Assembly (NCBI GenBank): GCA_902784615.1
Contig: CACZVN010000016.1
Location: forward strand, 1-64,000
Source: an uncultured Prevotellaceae bacterium
GTDB taxonomy: Bacteria > Bacteroidota > Bacteroidia > Bacteroidales > Bacteroidaceae
Length of the DNA: 64,000 bases
Reading direction: 5' to 3'
Below are positions 1 through 7,054 of the stretch, piece by piece. A program made the translations under genes and the position numbers. The notes under the pieces are model-generated. The model did no database searches. It had not been told where the DNA came from and saw only the letters and a program-made list of their open reading frames with translations. Every line of letters starts with the position of its first letter. The first letter of the stretch is position 1.

Positions 1-1
1 T

Positions 2-115
2 CCAGTCAGAATCAGTTTCTTTACCACCTTCATGCCGTTGTCTGAAATGTCAGACGTCCAGCGTGAGGCTATCTTTGAAGAGTGCATGAAGGATCTTGAA
101 AACTTGGATCGTTGA
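2..115 (+). CDS. C-terminal end of a gene cut by the window edge
   Basis: An open frame enters from the left edge and stops at TGA 113-115, giving the last 37 residues of a protein. The tail is acidic and probably helical (it contains SDVQREAIFEE and ends KDLENLDR). Its stop directly abuts the stop of the convergent esterase gene. I do not recognise the family from so short a piece. Confidence 0.55.
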   Translation, partial: PVRISFFTTFMPLSEMSDVQREAIFEECMKDLENLDR

Positions 116-949
116 TTATTCTTCCCAGTCTATCTCCGTGAAGCGGGAGAAACGCTTCCCGTCACGTTCTATGGTCTCGAAGAACATCTTTTCCGGGCGT
201 ACCCAGTATTTGCGGTCGCCGTAAAGTGCCTGATAGACTACCATCCGCTGCTGAGTCTCTGAATCAAAGGCAATATGCTCCAGTCTGTACTTATTTCCCT
301 TGAAGTGCTGGAAGTATCTTACACGGTCTTCTGAAATGGGATATTCCAACAGAAGTTTCTCAATAAGTGGACAGTACCATGTCTTGAACTGGTCTGCCGT
401 TGGGGTATGGCCACCGGGGAAGTGAAAGGCGTTGTGATAATGTTCCAGGAACAAAGGCTCGAAATGCGCCAGCGTATCTTCCTCACCAAAGAGTCCCCAT
501 ACGCGAACCTTATTATATATATTACAGCAGTCAAATTGGTGGGCTTCCATTTCCTCGAACTCCTTAATCAGGTTTTCGTCGATGGTGAAGTCCTGCTTGC
601 CGTCTGCCCTTGGTGACTTGTACTGATGGTTTCCGATACGCTCGCGGAGGAAGTCTGACATCTTGAAATGTGGATTGCCGAGTAGGGCAGGGACACCGAT
701 AATCGGTGAGATCATCTGCGCATAGAACGAACCGCAACTGTTGCCGACAAGGATATCCGGTTTCTCCTGGTCACAGATGTCGCGGATAAGCCTGATGGCA
801 TCGGCAGGGTGGAGTGGGAGGTCGGGAGTCAGTATGGCAGCCCTCCCATCGAAAGCCTCCCGCAGTGCTAAGGCTGGCACACAACTGCCACTGGCATAGA
901 ATCCGTGAAGGAACAGTATCTTCTTTTGCTTTTGCATATGTCTTTTCAT
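116..949 (-). CDS. YqiA/UPF0227-type esterase fused to a DUF1653 domain
   Basis: Alpha/beta-hydrolase of the UPF0227 (YqiA/YcfP) kind, likely a cytoplasmic esterase, since no signal peptide is visible. Seen: the oxyanion-side FLHGF near the N-terminus, the nucleophile elbow GNSCGS near residue 70, and a histidine in FPGGHTP near residue 180. After about residue 200 the sequence switches to a DUF1653-like module (YFQHFKGNKYRLEHIA, ending WVRPEKMFFETI); that family is normally a free-standing small protein of about 70 residues, so this is a fusion. The start at 949 overlaps the TGA of the upstream lipoprotein as ATGA, so the two are probably translationally coupled; Met5 is an alternative start. 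A short remnant of a related gene lies at 6004-6081. Substrate unknown. Confidence 0.82.
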   Translation of the reverse strand: MKRHMQKQKKILFLHGFYASGSCVPALALREAFDGRAAILTPDLPLHPADAIRLIRDICDQEKPDILVGNSCGSFYAQMISPIIGVPALLGNPHFKMSDFLRERIGNHQYKSPRADGKQDFTIDENLIKEFEEMEAHQFDCCNIYNKVRVWGLFGEEDTLAHFEPLFLEHYHNAFHFPGGHTPTADQFKTWYCPLIEKLLLEYPISEDRVRYFQHFKGNKYRLEHIAFDSETQQRMVVYQALYGDRKYWVRPEKMFFETIERDGKRFSRFTEIDWEE

Positions 950-1503
950 TTTATATCAACAAATAGACGATGACGCAACAGATGGCTTCCACTCCAGTTC
1001 ACATCCTCGTCCTTGTCATGGAAAGGACAGGTGTCTGGCATGCGATCGGCCAAAATCACAGCCTTGGTACCACTGATTTTCAGGATGCGCCATTTGATGG
1101 GAGCGTATGCAAAGTAATGCCAGCTTTCTGTATCCGTCCATAGATAGTGCTGCTCGCGATTCGTAGAACAGGTGACAGCCCCTGCTCCGTTCAGTCTGTG
1201 ATAACGCTTGCCGCCAATCTCCGTGTCATAGTCCGTCCACTCTGCCTGTTCCAGTTGATGGTAGAGCGTGGCATCCGTAATCACGTCACCATCAGCCAGT
1301 GCATAGTCATCGACGGCATTGAAACTGCCGCTGACCACCTCGTTGGTGGGATACGAGCCAAACAGGATACACTCCCATCGTGTAACCTTCTGCGGTGGTT
1401 GTTCGTCATCCGCGTCGTCGTCCTTGCTGCACGATGTCAACAATGGTAGTCCACAAATGAGAGAGAAGGCAAGTATCCTAATTGATATATATCTTTTCTC
1501 CAT
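946..1503 (-). CDS. Lipoprotein with a DUF6273-like domain, apparently truncated
   Basis: The start chosen is ATG 1501-1503 (MEKRYISIR) because it puts a signal peptide with lipobox LLTSC directly after a basic N-region and lies about 20 nt below a TAACTTTG promoter box; the 18 codons upstream read through the promoter. An acidic linker (SKDDDADDEQ) follows, then a domain resembling DUF6273 (WRILKISGTKAVILADR). In that family a W-x-x-S-x-LR-x-WL segment is followed by more residues; here the frame ends just after a similar stretch (NWSGSHLLRHRLF), where it runs into the ATG of the esterase. I infer a C-terminal truncation. Surface-exposed or periplasmic; function unknown. Confidence 0.65.
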   Translation of the reverse strand: MEKRYISIRILAFSLICGLPLLTSCSKDDDADDEQPPQKVTRWECILFGSYPTNEVVSGSFNAVDDYALADGDVITDATLYHQLEQAEWTDYDTEIGGKRYHRLNGAGAVTCSTNREQHYLWTDTESWHYFAYAPIKWRILKISGTKAVILADRMPDTCPFHDKDEDVNWSGSHLLRHRLFVDIK

Positions 1504-1521
1504 AATCTTATGCTTTGGGTG

Positions 1522-1529
1522 CAAAGTTA
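1522..1529 (-). promoter_or_regulatory. -7 box for the truncated lipoprotein gene
   Basis: TAACTTTG on the minus strand matches the Bacteroidetes -7 consensus TAnnTTTG about 20 nt upstream of the ATG at 1503. I see no convincing TTTG at -33. Confidence 0.55.
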
Positions 1530-1712
1530 CGAAGAATAATCCATATATTGCACACATGGCGTATAAAAATGACTGGCAGCACCAATGTTGAGTTAATTTT
1601 TGGAGGTTACGGCAATCCCCTCGATTGGTTAGTTCAATCCCTGAGATTGCTCCGTTCTCCTTTCACGCTAAGACATTGTGTCTTTTCTTTCTCTGCATTT
1701 GCTGCTCAAAAA

Positions 1713-1744
1713 TTTGTTTTTTCGCTCAATTTGCAATATCTTTG
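1713..1744 (+). promoter_or_regulatory. Promoter of the gene at 1778
   Basis: TTTG (1713-1716) and TATCTTTG (1737-1744) are separated by 20 nt, the expected -33/-7 arrangement. The start codon follows 33 nt later without a Shine-Dalgarno sequence. Confidence 0.7.
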
Positions 1745-1752
1745 CACCCGTG

Positions 1753-1780
1753 AATAATAGCTATAAGCCAAATTGTTATG
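1753..1780 (+). repeat. Leader duplication, copy 1
   Basis: The 5' leader and ATG of the gene at 1778 (core ctataagccaaattgttatg) recur almost exactly at 2464-2492, with one substitution in the last 20 bases and one indel. It lies in the same orientation as copy 2. Confidence 0.7.
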
Positions 1781-2338
1781 GACAAGAAATTCCCATACGG
1801 TTACGATATGAATGCCTATATCGACAAGGCGTTCGAACAGTTGAAAGCTGACTTTCCCTGGGCAACAAGGGAGATGATAGCGGAGCATACTTTATATGGT
1901 ATCGCGAAAGTTGGTAGCAGATATCAGTATGTTGCTTTTTGGAGCAATGATGAGGGGAAGCCCGAACCATATCCCCAGAAAACTGACTACGAAGGATTTC
2001 TGAAGAAGCTCTACGAAGGCCATGAATGGGAACTTGAGCGTGCGAACCCCGTGAAGGAATACATTGACGTGCCAGCTACAAACACTTATAGTTGCGACTG
2101 GTATCTGGAGATTTACAGGATACGGAAACATGAATTGGGAGGCTATTCGGCCTATGTTCAGGCGGGTAACCGTTCGGCAGGCGGGTCAAGAACATTCTTC
2201 ATCCCTGTTTCTTATCTCAAGTTGCCTTGGGAGGAGTTTCTGGACAAGTACCTCGAACTGGTTTCCCCAGGCTCCTTCTACGTGGGCAGGAAAGACATGG
2301 AGAATTGTCCAGGCCTGAAAGAGTTCTTGGGCTTCTGA
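1778..2338 (+). CDS. Uncharacterised 186-residue protein
   Basis: A compact soluble protein rich in aromatic residues, with no signal peptide, membrane segment or cysteine cluster. It begins MDKKFPYGYDMNAYIDKAFE, and the middle has WSNDEGKPEPYPQKTDYEGF. I do not recognise the family. The gene has its own promoter (1713-1744), and its leader is duplicated immediately downstream, which suggests that a paralogue once followed. Monocistronic or followed only by the 43-residue lipoprotein ORF. Confidence 0.7.
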   Translation: MDKKFPYGYDMNAYIDKAFEQLKADFPWATREMIAEHTLYGIAKVGSRYQYVAFWSNDEGKPEPYPQKTDYEGFLKKLYEGHEWELERANPVKEYIDVPATNTYSCDWYLEIYRIRKHELGGYSAYVQAGNRSAGGSRTFFIPVSYLKLPWEEFLDKYLELVSPGSFYVGRKDMENCPGLKEFLGF

Positions 2339-2371
2339 GGATGATTGAAATTTTACACAAAACCCGAATAT

Positions 2372-2503
2372 ATGAAAAAGATAACATTCGTTACGTTAGT
2401 TGCAGTAGCTCTTCTTAATTGTACTTCAACGCATGATTTCACGGGAAGCAAGGACAGCGTGGGAATAATAAACTATAAGCCAAAATGTTATGAGAAGAAG
2501 TAG
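2372..2503 (+). CDS. Very small lipoprotein ORF, 43 residues
   Basis: ATG 2372 to TAG 2501-2503 encodes MKKITFVTLVAVALLNC, a good lipoprotein signal with Cys17, then about 26 residues ending NYKPKCYEKK. The last third is translated from the copy-2 leader repeat (2464-2492), so the natural C-terminus may have been replaced by that repeat. It could be a real small lipoprotein or the stump of a larger one. Confidence 0.5.
   Translation: MKKITFVTLVAVALLNCTSTHDFTGSKDSVGIINYKPKCYEKK
2464..2492 (+). repeat. Leader duplication, copy 2
   Basis: Near-identical to 1753-1780, including the terminal ATG. After that ATG the sequence is AGAAGAAGTAG and does not resemble the gene at 1778. It is probably the scar of a duplicated and then deleted gene. 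Confidence 0.65.
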
Positions 2504-2507
2504 TGCA

Positions 2508-3164
2508 TCAATCATACCTTACAATTCCTATAAGTTCCTCTATATTATCAATGATATAATCCGCTCCAACATTTTCAAGTTCATCTCTTGTACCGTTTCC
2601 CCATGTCACACCACAAGTCTTTGCGCCTGCATTAGCTCCCATTAAGACATCTACTGCCATATCGCCGACTACGAGTGTTTCCTCAGCATCAAAATGCATG
2701 TTTGCAAGGGTTTTCAGTACAGGCTCCGGCTTTGGCTTTGCCTCTTTTACATCATCAGCACCAAGTATATAGGAGATATAGTCGGCAATGCCCATGTTGC
2801 GAGTCAACTCTGTGAGAGAGTTGCGTGAACGGGAAGAGGCAATAGTAAGTGTAAAACCATTCTGATGCAGGATAGAAAGCGTTTCTACAACGCCAGGGAA
2901 TGCCTCTGGCTGGATGGTTTTCAGATTCTCATTGAAGAATCTTCTGTATGTCTCAGCACATCGGGGAATTAACTCTTCCTGAATATCTGGAAATAGCGTT
3001 CTGAAACACTCTGCCAGCGGCAGTCCTATAGTGGCTGCACATTCTTCTTCGCTACGGTTAGGTAAGTGCAGCCCTGCTATGGTCATCTGCATGGTCGTGA
3101 CGATATTCCGTCTGGTATCGCCCAACGTACCGTCAAAATCGAAGATAATCAGTCTTATGCTCAT
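2508..3164 (-). CDS. HAD hydrolase, phosphoglycolate-phosphatase-like
   Basis: Cytoplasmic phosphatase of HAD subfamily IA. All four motifs are visible: nucleophile and acid/base Asp9 and Asp11 in IIFDFDGTLGD; motif II in TIASSRSR; the motif III lysine in KEAKPKPEP; motif IV GDMAVDVLMG. The helical cap lies between motifs I and II, as in Gph/PGP-type enzymes, and 218 residues is normal. It is divergent to the PPC-domain gene from a 71-bp spacer carrying one promoter box on each strand. Natural substrate not deducible. Confidence 0.88.
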   Translation of the reverse strand: MSIRLIIFDFDGTLGDTRRNIVTTMQMTIAGLHLPNRSEEECAATIGLPLAECFRTLFPDIQEELIPRCAETYRRFFNENLKTIQPEAFPGVVETLSILHQNGFTLTIASSRSRNSLTELTRNMGIADYISYILGADDVKEAKPKPEPVLKTLANMHFDAEETLVVGDMAVDVLMGANAGAKTCGVTWGNGTRDELENVGADYIIDNIEELIGIVRYD

Positions 3165-3201
3165 CGAGCCTATTCTCTTAAACTATGTTGTAAAAACAGG
3201 G

Positions 3202-3209
3202 CAAAGTTA
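3202..3209 (-). promoter_or_regulatory. -7 box for the HAD phosphatase gene
   Basis: TAACTTTG on the minus strand, 37 nt upstream of the ATG at 3164. The -33 element is unclear. Confidence 0.55.
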
Positions 3210-3230
3210 GTGATTTTGCAGCATTTTTCG

Positions 3231-3238
3231 TATATTTG
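3231..3238 (+). promoter_or_regulatory. -7 box for the PPC-domain gene
   Basis: TATATTTG on the plus strand. It would start transcripts near 3243 and so favours ATG 3269 over ATG 3251 as the real start. Confidence 0.55.
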
Positions 3239-3268
3239 CACTTTAGATTTATGATAGTTTATGAAGTT

Positions 3269-3715
3269 ATGGAATATAAGAAGATAGGCGAAACATACTA
3301 TGCCAGGATGGATCGAGGTGACGAAATCATCAGCAATATCCTCGAAATCTGCCGTAAAGAGTCTGTTCCGTCAGCCATTTTCTCTGGCATAGGTGGTTGC
3401 AGTAGTGCTGAGTTACAGGTGTTCATCCCTGAGAGTGGCAGCTTTGAAACAGAGAAGATTGAAGGGATGCTGGAACTGGTGTCTGTCAACGGCAATGTTG
3501 TTTCTGGTGATGACGGCCAACTCTACCACCATACTCATGCATTGTTCTCTTTCAAGAAAGACGGTCAGCACGGAATGGCAGGAGGTCATCTTAAATCGAC
3601 TACGGTACTCTATACTGCCGAGATAGAACTGCGGCCAACTATTGGAGGGTCGATCGGGAGAAAGTTCGATCCTGAGACTGGTACTGGATTCTGGAATTTC
3701 AATACAGAAAGATGA
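3269..3715 (+). CDS. PPC/DUF296-domain protein
   Basis: A single PPC (plants and prokaryotes conserved, DUF296) domain. Bacterial members are free-standing trimers of about 140 residues that bind a metal through a histidine cluster; the cluster is visible as HHTHA and GGHL in the second half. The N-terminal signature YARMDRGDE is also typical. ATG 3269 (MEYKKIG) is chosen because the -7 box at 3231-3238 leaves it a leader of about 25 nt; ATG 3251 in the same frame would add six residues. The TGA overlaps the ATG of the following small membrane ORF (ATGA). Biochemical role unknown for the bacterial family. Confidence 0.82.
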   Translation: MEYKKIGETYYARMDRGDEIISNILEICRKESVPSAIFSGIGGCSSAELQVFIPESGSFETEKIEGMLELVSVNGNVVSGDDGQLYHHTHALFSFKKDGQHGMAGGHLKSTTVLYTAEIELRPTIGGSIGRKFDPETGTGFWNFNTER

Positions 3716-3978
3716 AACTAAAGAAACGAAAAATCAAGTATGCTGCGATATTCTGCCTCTGCTGGTTTGTCTTCTTGGTCATTCTGCCTACACTTGCATT
3801 ATACAGATTAACAAAAGAAGATAAAACGATGAGTCAGCGGGATTTTATTCTTTTGTTGGCTATCTGTTTTGCCTTTGCCTTGGATGCGTCTGACAGTTTA
3901 CCTTTCAGATATTGCTCAATGATTAGTCCTGCCATGGGTGCGGCCAGGTCGGCACCAAATCCGCCATGTTCCACATAA
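3712..3978 (+). CDS. Small membrane ORF overlapping a convergent gene
   Basis: 88 codons, starting in ATGA overlap with the PPC gene. A lysine-rich N-terminus (MKLKKRKIKY) precedes one strongly hydrophobic segment of about 22 residues (AAIFCLCWFVFLVILPTLAL). The last 145 bp run antisense through the 3' end of the transpeptidase gene, so only the first half is likely to be functional sequence. It may be a truncated gene whose original 3' part is lost. Confidence 0.4.
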   Translation: MKLKKRKIKYAAIFCLCWFVFLVILPTLALYRLTKEDKTMSQRDFILLLAICFAFALDASDSLPFRYCSMISPAMGAARSAPNPPCST

Positions 3979-4988
3979 ACACTGATGGCTATCTTCGGAT
4001 TATCCATCGGAGCGAAGGCGATAAAGGCGGAATGGTCTTCACCGGGGTTCTCTATGGTGCCCGTCTTGCCACAGATGGGATAGGTGGTCTTGATGCAGGT
4101 GGCTGTGCCTTTCTCTACAGCCAGCCGCATACCCTCTATCACTGGAGCGTAGGCCTCTGGCTTGACCTTGGTCTGACGTTTTTTCAGATAGCGCTCATTT
4201 TTTGTGTCCTGATGGATATGTGGTACATAGTACCAGCCTCGATTGGCAATGGTAACGGCCAAGTTGCACAGTTGGAGTGGGGTACAGGTCACGTCGCCCT
4301 GTCCCATACCAGCCCACCAGATGGTCTTGCCGTCCCAACCGTCCTTGTAACGGCGGTTCAGATAGTCGGCACCAGCCAATAGTCCGCCTTGCTCTCCCTC
4401 GATATCAATATGCATCGGCCCGCCAAGACCCATGCTCTGCATGTAGCTGCGCCAGGTGGTGATGGCTTCTTCTTTCGTCTCGTACATGAAGTCGTCGTTG
4501 ATCATCGAGGCAAAGGTCATCAAGAACCAAGTGTTGCATGACTGCGCCAGTGCATCCTTCAGAGCCAGTGGAGAGCGGTGTTTATGACAGCGAACCTTGA
4601 TGTTGCCGTCGGTAACGCCATCGACACATTCGACCGTAGTCTGTGGTGATATAACGCCTTCTGACAATAGCGTCAATGCCTGAGCGGTCTTGAAGGTGGA
4701 TCCTGGGGCCTGTGGCTTGCCGATGGCCTGACGCACATCACTGCCATTGGGCGTGTTTGTCGCCAAACACAGTATCTCACCATTTGCGGGGTTGATGGCT
4801 ACAATACTGCCAGTCTTCCCCTGTAGCAACTGCTCACCAAGTTGCTGCAACAAGGGACGTATGGTCAGTTTGCCGTCTGTAGGCAGTCCCTGCGCACTTA
4901 CTCGGCAAAACGCCGTCAACAGCGCAACATATAGTATAAATTTGATTTTCGAAACCAATATGGCAGAGTCTTTGGGCAGATAATCCAT
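3834..4988 (-). CDS. Penicillin-binding transpeptidase, catalytic domain only
   Basis: D,D-transpeptidase acting on peptidoglycan in the periplasm. Seen, counting from ATG 4988: an N-terminal hydrophobic segment (FILYVALLTAF), serine nucleophile motif STFK at about residue 97, SCN at 150-152, and KTGT at about 308. The sequence is closest to the C-terminal half of PBP2/MrdA-type class B proteins but lacks the N-terminal dimerisation domain, so at 384 residues it is far shorter than a classical class B PBP. ATG 4988 (MDYLPKD) sits 27 nt below a TACCTTTG box. ATG 5027 would add 13 residues and has its own possible box at 5056-5063. Confidence 0.82.
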   Translation of the reverse strand: MDYLPKDSAILVSKIKFILYVALLTAFCRVSAQGLPTDGKLTIRPLLQQLGEQLLQGKTGSIVAINPANGEILCLATNTPNGSDVRQAIGKPQAPGSTFKTAQALTLLSEGVISPQTTVECVDGVTDGNIKVRCHKHRSPLALKDALAQSCNTWFLMTFASMINDDFMYETKEEAITTWRSYMQSMGLGGPMHIDIEGEQGGLLAGADYLNRRYKDGWDGKTIWWAGMGQGDVTCTPLQLCNLAVTIANRGWYYVPHIHQDTKNERYLKKRQTKVKPEAYAPVIEGMRLAVEKGTATCIKTTYPICGKTGTIENPGEDHSAFIAFAPMDNPKIAISVYVEHGGFGADLAAPMAGLIIEQYLKGKLSDASKAKAKQIANKRIKSR

Positions 4989-5014
4989 TTCACAAATACT
5001 ATTAAATCCAAGGG

Positions 5015-5022
5015 CAAAGGTA
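5015..5022 (-). promoter_or_regulatory. -7 box for the transpeptidase gene
   Basis: TACCTTTG on the minus strand, inside the longest reading frame, which argues for the start at 4988. A second candidate, TAAATTTG, lies at 5056-5063. Confidence 0.5.
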
Positions 5023-5044
5023 CTCATAATTCCCCGTTTTTTCG

Positions 5045-5052
5045 TATATTTG
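5045..5052 (+). promoter_or_regulatory. -7 box for the DMT transporter gene
   Basis: TATATTTG on the plus strand, 20 nt before ATG 5073. It is interleaved with minus-strand boxes, so the divergent pair shares about 50 bp of promoter DNA. Confidence 0.55.
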
Positions 5053-5072
5053 CAGCAAATTTAACAAATCTA

Positions 5073-5993
5073 ATGGAACAATCCCGAATATCCATATTCC
5101 AAAGACCTGTATGGGTGGTTGTATTTGCCCTGACAGCCGCCATAGCATGGGGATGGGCATTCCCGCTCATCAAGGTAGGCTTCAGTGCCTTTGGAATTAC
5201 GGCGGACATGACAGGCAGCAAGATGCTCTTTGCTGGCATCCGCTTTGCTGCGGCAGGTCTGATTGTCCTGTCTGTTGCCCGTAGCAGCGGGAGATCGTTC
5301 AAGACGAGTAAGATGATTGACTGGCGTTTTATCCTTGCGTTTGCACTGATGAACACCACGCTTCATTATTTCTTTTTCTATGTCGGCATGTCTCACAGTG
5401 AAGGATCACGGGCCGCTATCCTCAACTCGTTGAGTACATTCCTCGTGGTATTGCTGGCCTGCGCCTGTTTCAAAAGTGACAAGCTGACCTCACGAAAGAT
5501 CCTCGGCTGCGCCGTCGGATTCGGAGGAATCCTATCATTGAACCTTGGTGGAGCCGAAAGCGGGCAATTCACATGGCTGGGTGACGGCATGATCATCCTC
5601 AATGCTATCTGTGGGGCATGTGCTAATCTGATGACTCGCGGACTGAGCCGACGGGTGGATGTCTTCGTAGGAACGGGCTATAGTCTCACCATCGGAGGCT
5701 TGTTGCTCATTATCCCGGGGCTTGCCTTTGGTGGTACGCTACCCAATGTCAATATGCTTGGCATCATCTGCCTATTGCTGCTTATCGCTATCTCTGCCGT
5801 TGGATTTGCACTATACAACAAACTTCTCAGCCTGAATCCTGTAGGTAAGGTTGCCATATATAATTCATTGATTCCTATTGTAGGTGCTGTCACGTCATGC
5901 CTCTGCCTTGGCGAGACGTTCCATCTGAAATACGCTCTTGCAGGAGGACTCGCTGCACTTGGCATATACATTATTAATAAAGGAAAGAACTGA
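5073..5993 (+). CDS. EamA/DMT-family transporter
   Basis: Inner-membrane drug/metabolite transporter with about ten hydrophobic segments in two EamA halves (first WVVVFALTAAIAWGWAFPLI, last near the C-terminus ending GIYIINKGKN). 306 residues is the standard length. Typical features are FAGIRFAAAGLIVL and the glutamate in LGETFHLKYALAGGL of the second half. It stands alone and is divergent from the transpeptidase. Substrate (metabolite or amino acid export) cannot be told from sequence. Confidence 0.88.
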   Translation: MEQSRISIFQRPVWVVVFALTAAIAWGWAFPLIKVGFSAFGITADMTGSKMLFAGIRFAAAGLIVLSVARSSGRSFKTSKMIDWRFILAFALMNTTLHYFFFYVGMSHSEGSRAAILNSLSTFLVVLLACACFKSDKLTSRKILGCAVGFGGILSLNLGGAESGQFTWLGDGMIILNAICGACANLMTRGLSRRVDVFVGTGYSLTIGGLLLIIPGLAFGGTLPNVNMLGIICLLLLIAISAVGFALYNKLLSLNPVGKVAIYNSLIPIVGAVTSCLCLGETFHLKYALAGGLAALGIYIINKGKN

Positions 5994-6003
5994 TGACAGA
6001 CTT

Positions 6004-6081
6004 TTAATCCAATAACAGCTTTTCAATAAGGGGGACATACCATGTCTTGAATTCGTTAATTTCTGTTGCAAAATTAGACAT
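6004..6081 (-). pseudogene. Remnant of a UPF0227 esterase gene
   Basis: The minus strand reads MSNFATEI then NEFKTWYVPLIEKLLLD and a TAA stop. The second stretch matches the esterase at 116-949, which has DQFKTWYCPLIEKLLLE at the end of its hydrolase domain. The nucleotide sequence is also similar over about 45 bp (compare 346-392 with 6010-6055). This fragment ends where the DUF1653 domain begins in the intact gene, so it derives from an unfused relative. Everything upstream of the fragment is gone. Confidence 0.6.
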
Positions 6082-6108
6082 TTCAGACGAATTCTAAGGA
6101 ATTATGCG

Positions 6109-6116
6109 TATATTTG
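6109..6116 (+). promoter_or_regulatory. -7 box for the rhodanese gene
   Basis: TATATTTG, 28 nt upstream of ATG 6144. The -33 element is weak. Confidence 0.5.
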
Positions 6117-6143
6117 TACCAAAATTTGAGAATTATTAGGGAT

Positions 6144-6521
6144 ATGAAGAAGTTATTGACTTGTTTGTTGGCTGTGCTGGGACTGAACTCGGCATGTGGC
6201 CAGAAGAACTTTGAGAATACGGATGTTCAGGGCTTTGCTGAATTGGTTGCTGATACCAATGTGCTAGTGCTCGACGTGAGAACCGCCAGTGAATTTGCCG
6301 AAGGGCATCTCGAACGAGCCATTAATATCGACTATCATCAGAGTGACTTTGTGGAAAAGGCAAAGGCAAATCTGCCTCTTGACAAAAAGATTGCCGTCTA
6401 TTGCCGTAGTGGACGCCGTTCTGCTGGCGCTGCTGGCAAACTGGCTGAGGAAGGATATAAACTGGTGAACCTGAAAGGTGGTATCATCGCATGGAAGGAG
6501 GCCAACATGCCTGTACAATAA
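6144..6521 (+). CDS. Exported rhodanese-domain protein
   Basis: Single rhodanese domain of the GlpE/PspE type with an N-terminal export signal (MKKLLTCLLAVLGLNSAC), so periplasmic or, if Cys18 is lipidated, membrane-anchored; the lipobox is imperfect. The active-site loop reads YCRSGRRSAG with the sulfur-accepting cysteine near residue 86, and the Asp of LDVRTASEF and the GGIIAW end are typical. Rhodaneses carry persulfide sulfur; the physiological acceptor is not deducible. ATG 6144 is chosen over an upstream in-frame codon because the latter lies inside the promoter. Confidence 0.83.
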   Translation: MKKLLTCLLAVLGLNSACGQKNFENTDVQGFAELVADTNVLVLDVRTASEFAEGHLERAINIDYHQSDFVEKAKANLPLDKKIAVYCRSGRRSAGAAGKLAEEGYKLVNLKGGIIAWKEANMPVQ

Positions 6522-6564
6522 TCAGTTATCTACCTCAAACAGATCGTTAATTATAGCGAATAAT

Positions 6565-6984
6565 ATGATTCAACAAGTAGAGATAACCCTAAAGCCCAAA
6601 TCTCGTGGCTTCCATTTGGTGACCCGTGAGATACTGGATCAGTTGCCCAAATTACCAGAGACGGGCATCATCAACATTTTCTGCAAGCATACAAGTTGTG
6701 GACTGAGCATTAATGAGAATGCGGATCCTGATGTTCGGGTAGATATGGAGACCATTTTCAATCGTCTTGTTCCTGAGAATCGCCCTGAATATGAGCATAC
6801 GTTGGAGGGTGCAGACGATATGCCAGCACATGCCAAGTCAACCCTGAGTGGTGTAAGCCTGACTATCCCCATCACGCATGGACGTTTGAACATGGGAACC
6901 TGGCAGGGCATCTATTTTTGTGAGTACAGGAATTATGGTGGGGCAAGAAGGTTGGTGGTAACAATTATAGGAGGACAAGAATGA
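6565..6984 (+). CDS. YjbQ/UPF0047 family protein
   Basis: Small cytoplasmic protein of the secondary thiamine-phosphate synthase (YjbQ) family. Conserved features are CKHTSCGLSINENADPD, the PAHAKSTLSG segment, and GTWQGIYFCEYR with its invariant Trp and Gln. 139 residues is normal. ATG 6565 (MIQQVEI) is used; the longer frame upstream overlaps the rhodanese gene out of frame and has no homology. It is probably cotranscribed with the rhodanese, 43 bp away. Thiamine phosphate synthase activity is reported only as a side activity for the family. Confidence 0.85.
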   Translation: MIQQVEITLKPKSRGFHLVTREILDQLPKLPETGIINIFCKHTSCGLSINENADPDVRVDMETIFNRLVPENRPEYEHTLEGADDMPAHAKSTLSGVSLTIPITHGRLNMGTWQGIYFCEYRNYGGARRLVVTIIGGQE

Positions 6985-7002
6985 AAATATTTTCCGTAAA
7001 TA

Positions 7003-7034
7003 TTTGGAGTTAATTGTCTTTTTCACTATCTTTG
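7003..7034 (+). promoter_or_regulatory. Promoter of the membrane regulator gene
   Basis: TTTG (7003-7006) and TATCTTTG (7027-7034) are spaced 20 nt apart. This places the start at ATG 7055, not at the upstream in-frame codon. Confidence 0.7.
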
Positions 7035-7054
7035 CAACGACAACAATAAAACCT

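Noticed and set aside
6061-6120. Riboswitch or structured leader upstream of the rhodanese and YjbQ (thiamine) genes
   Set aside because: The spacer is occupied by a gene relic and an ordinary promoter; no TPP riboswitch core is visible.
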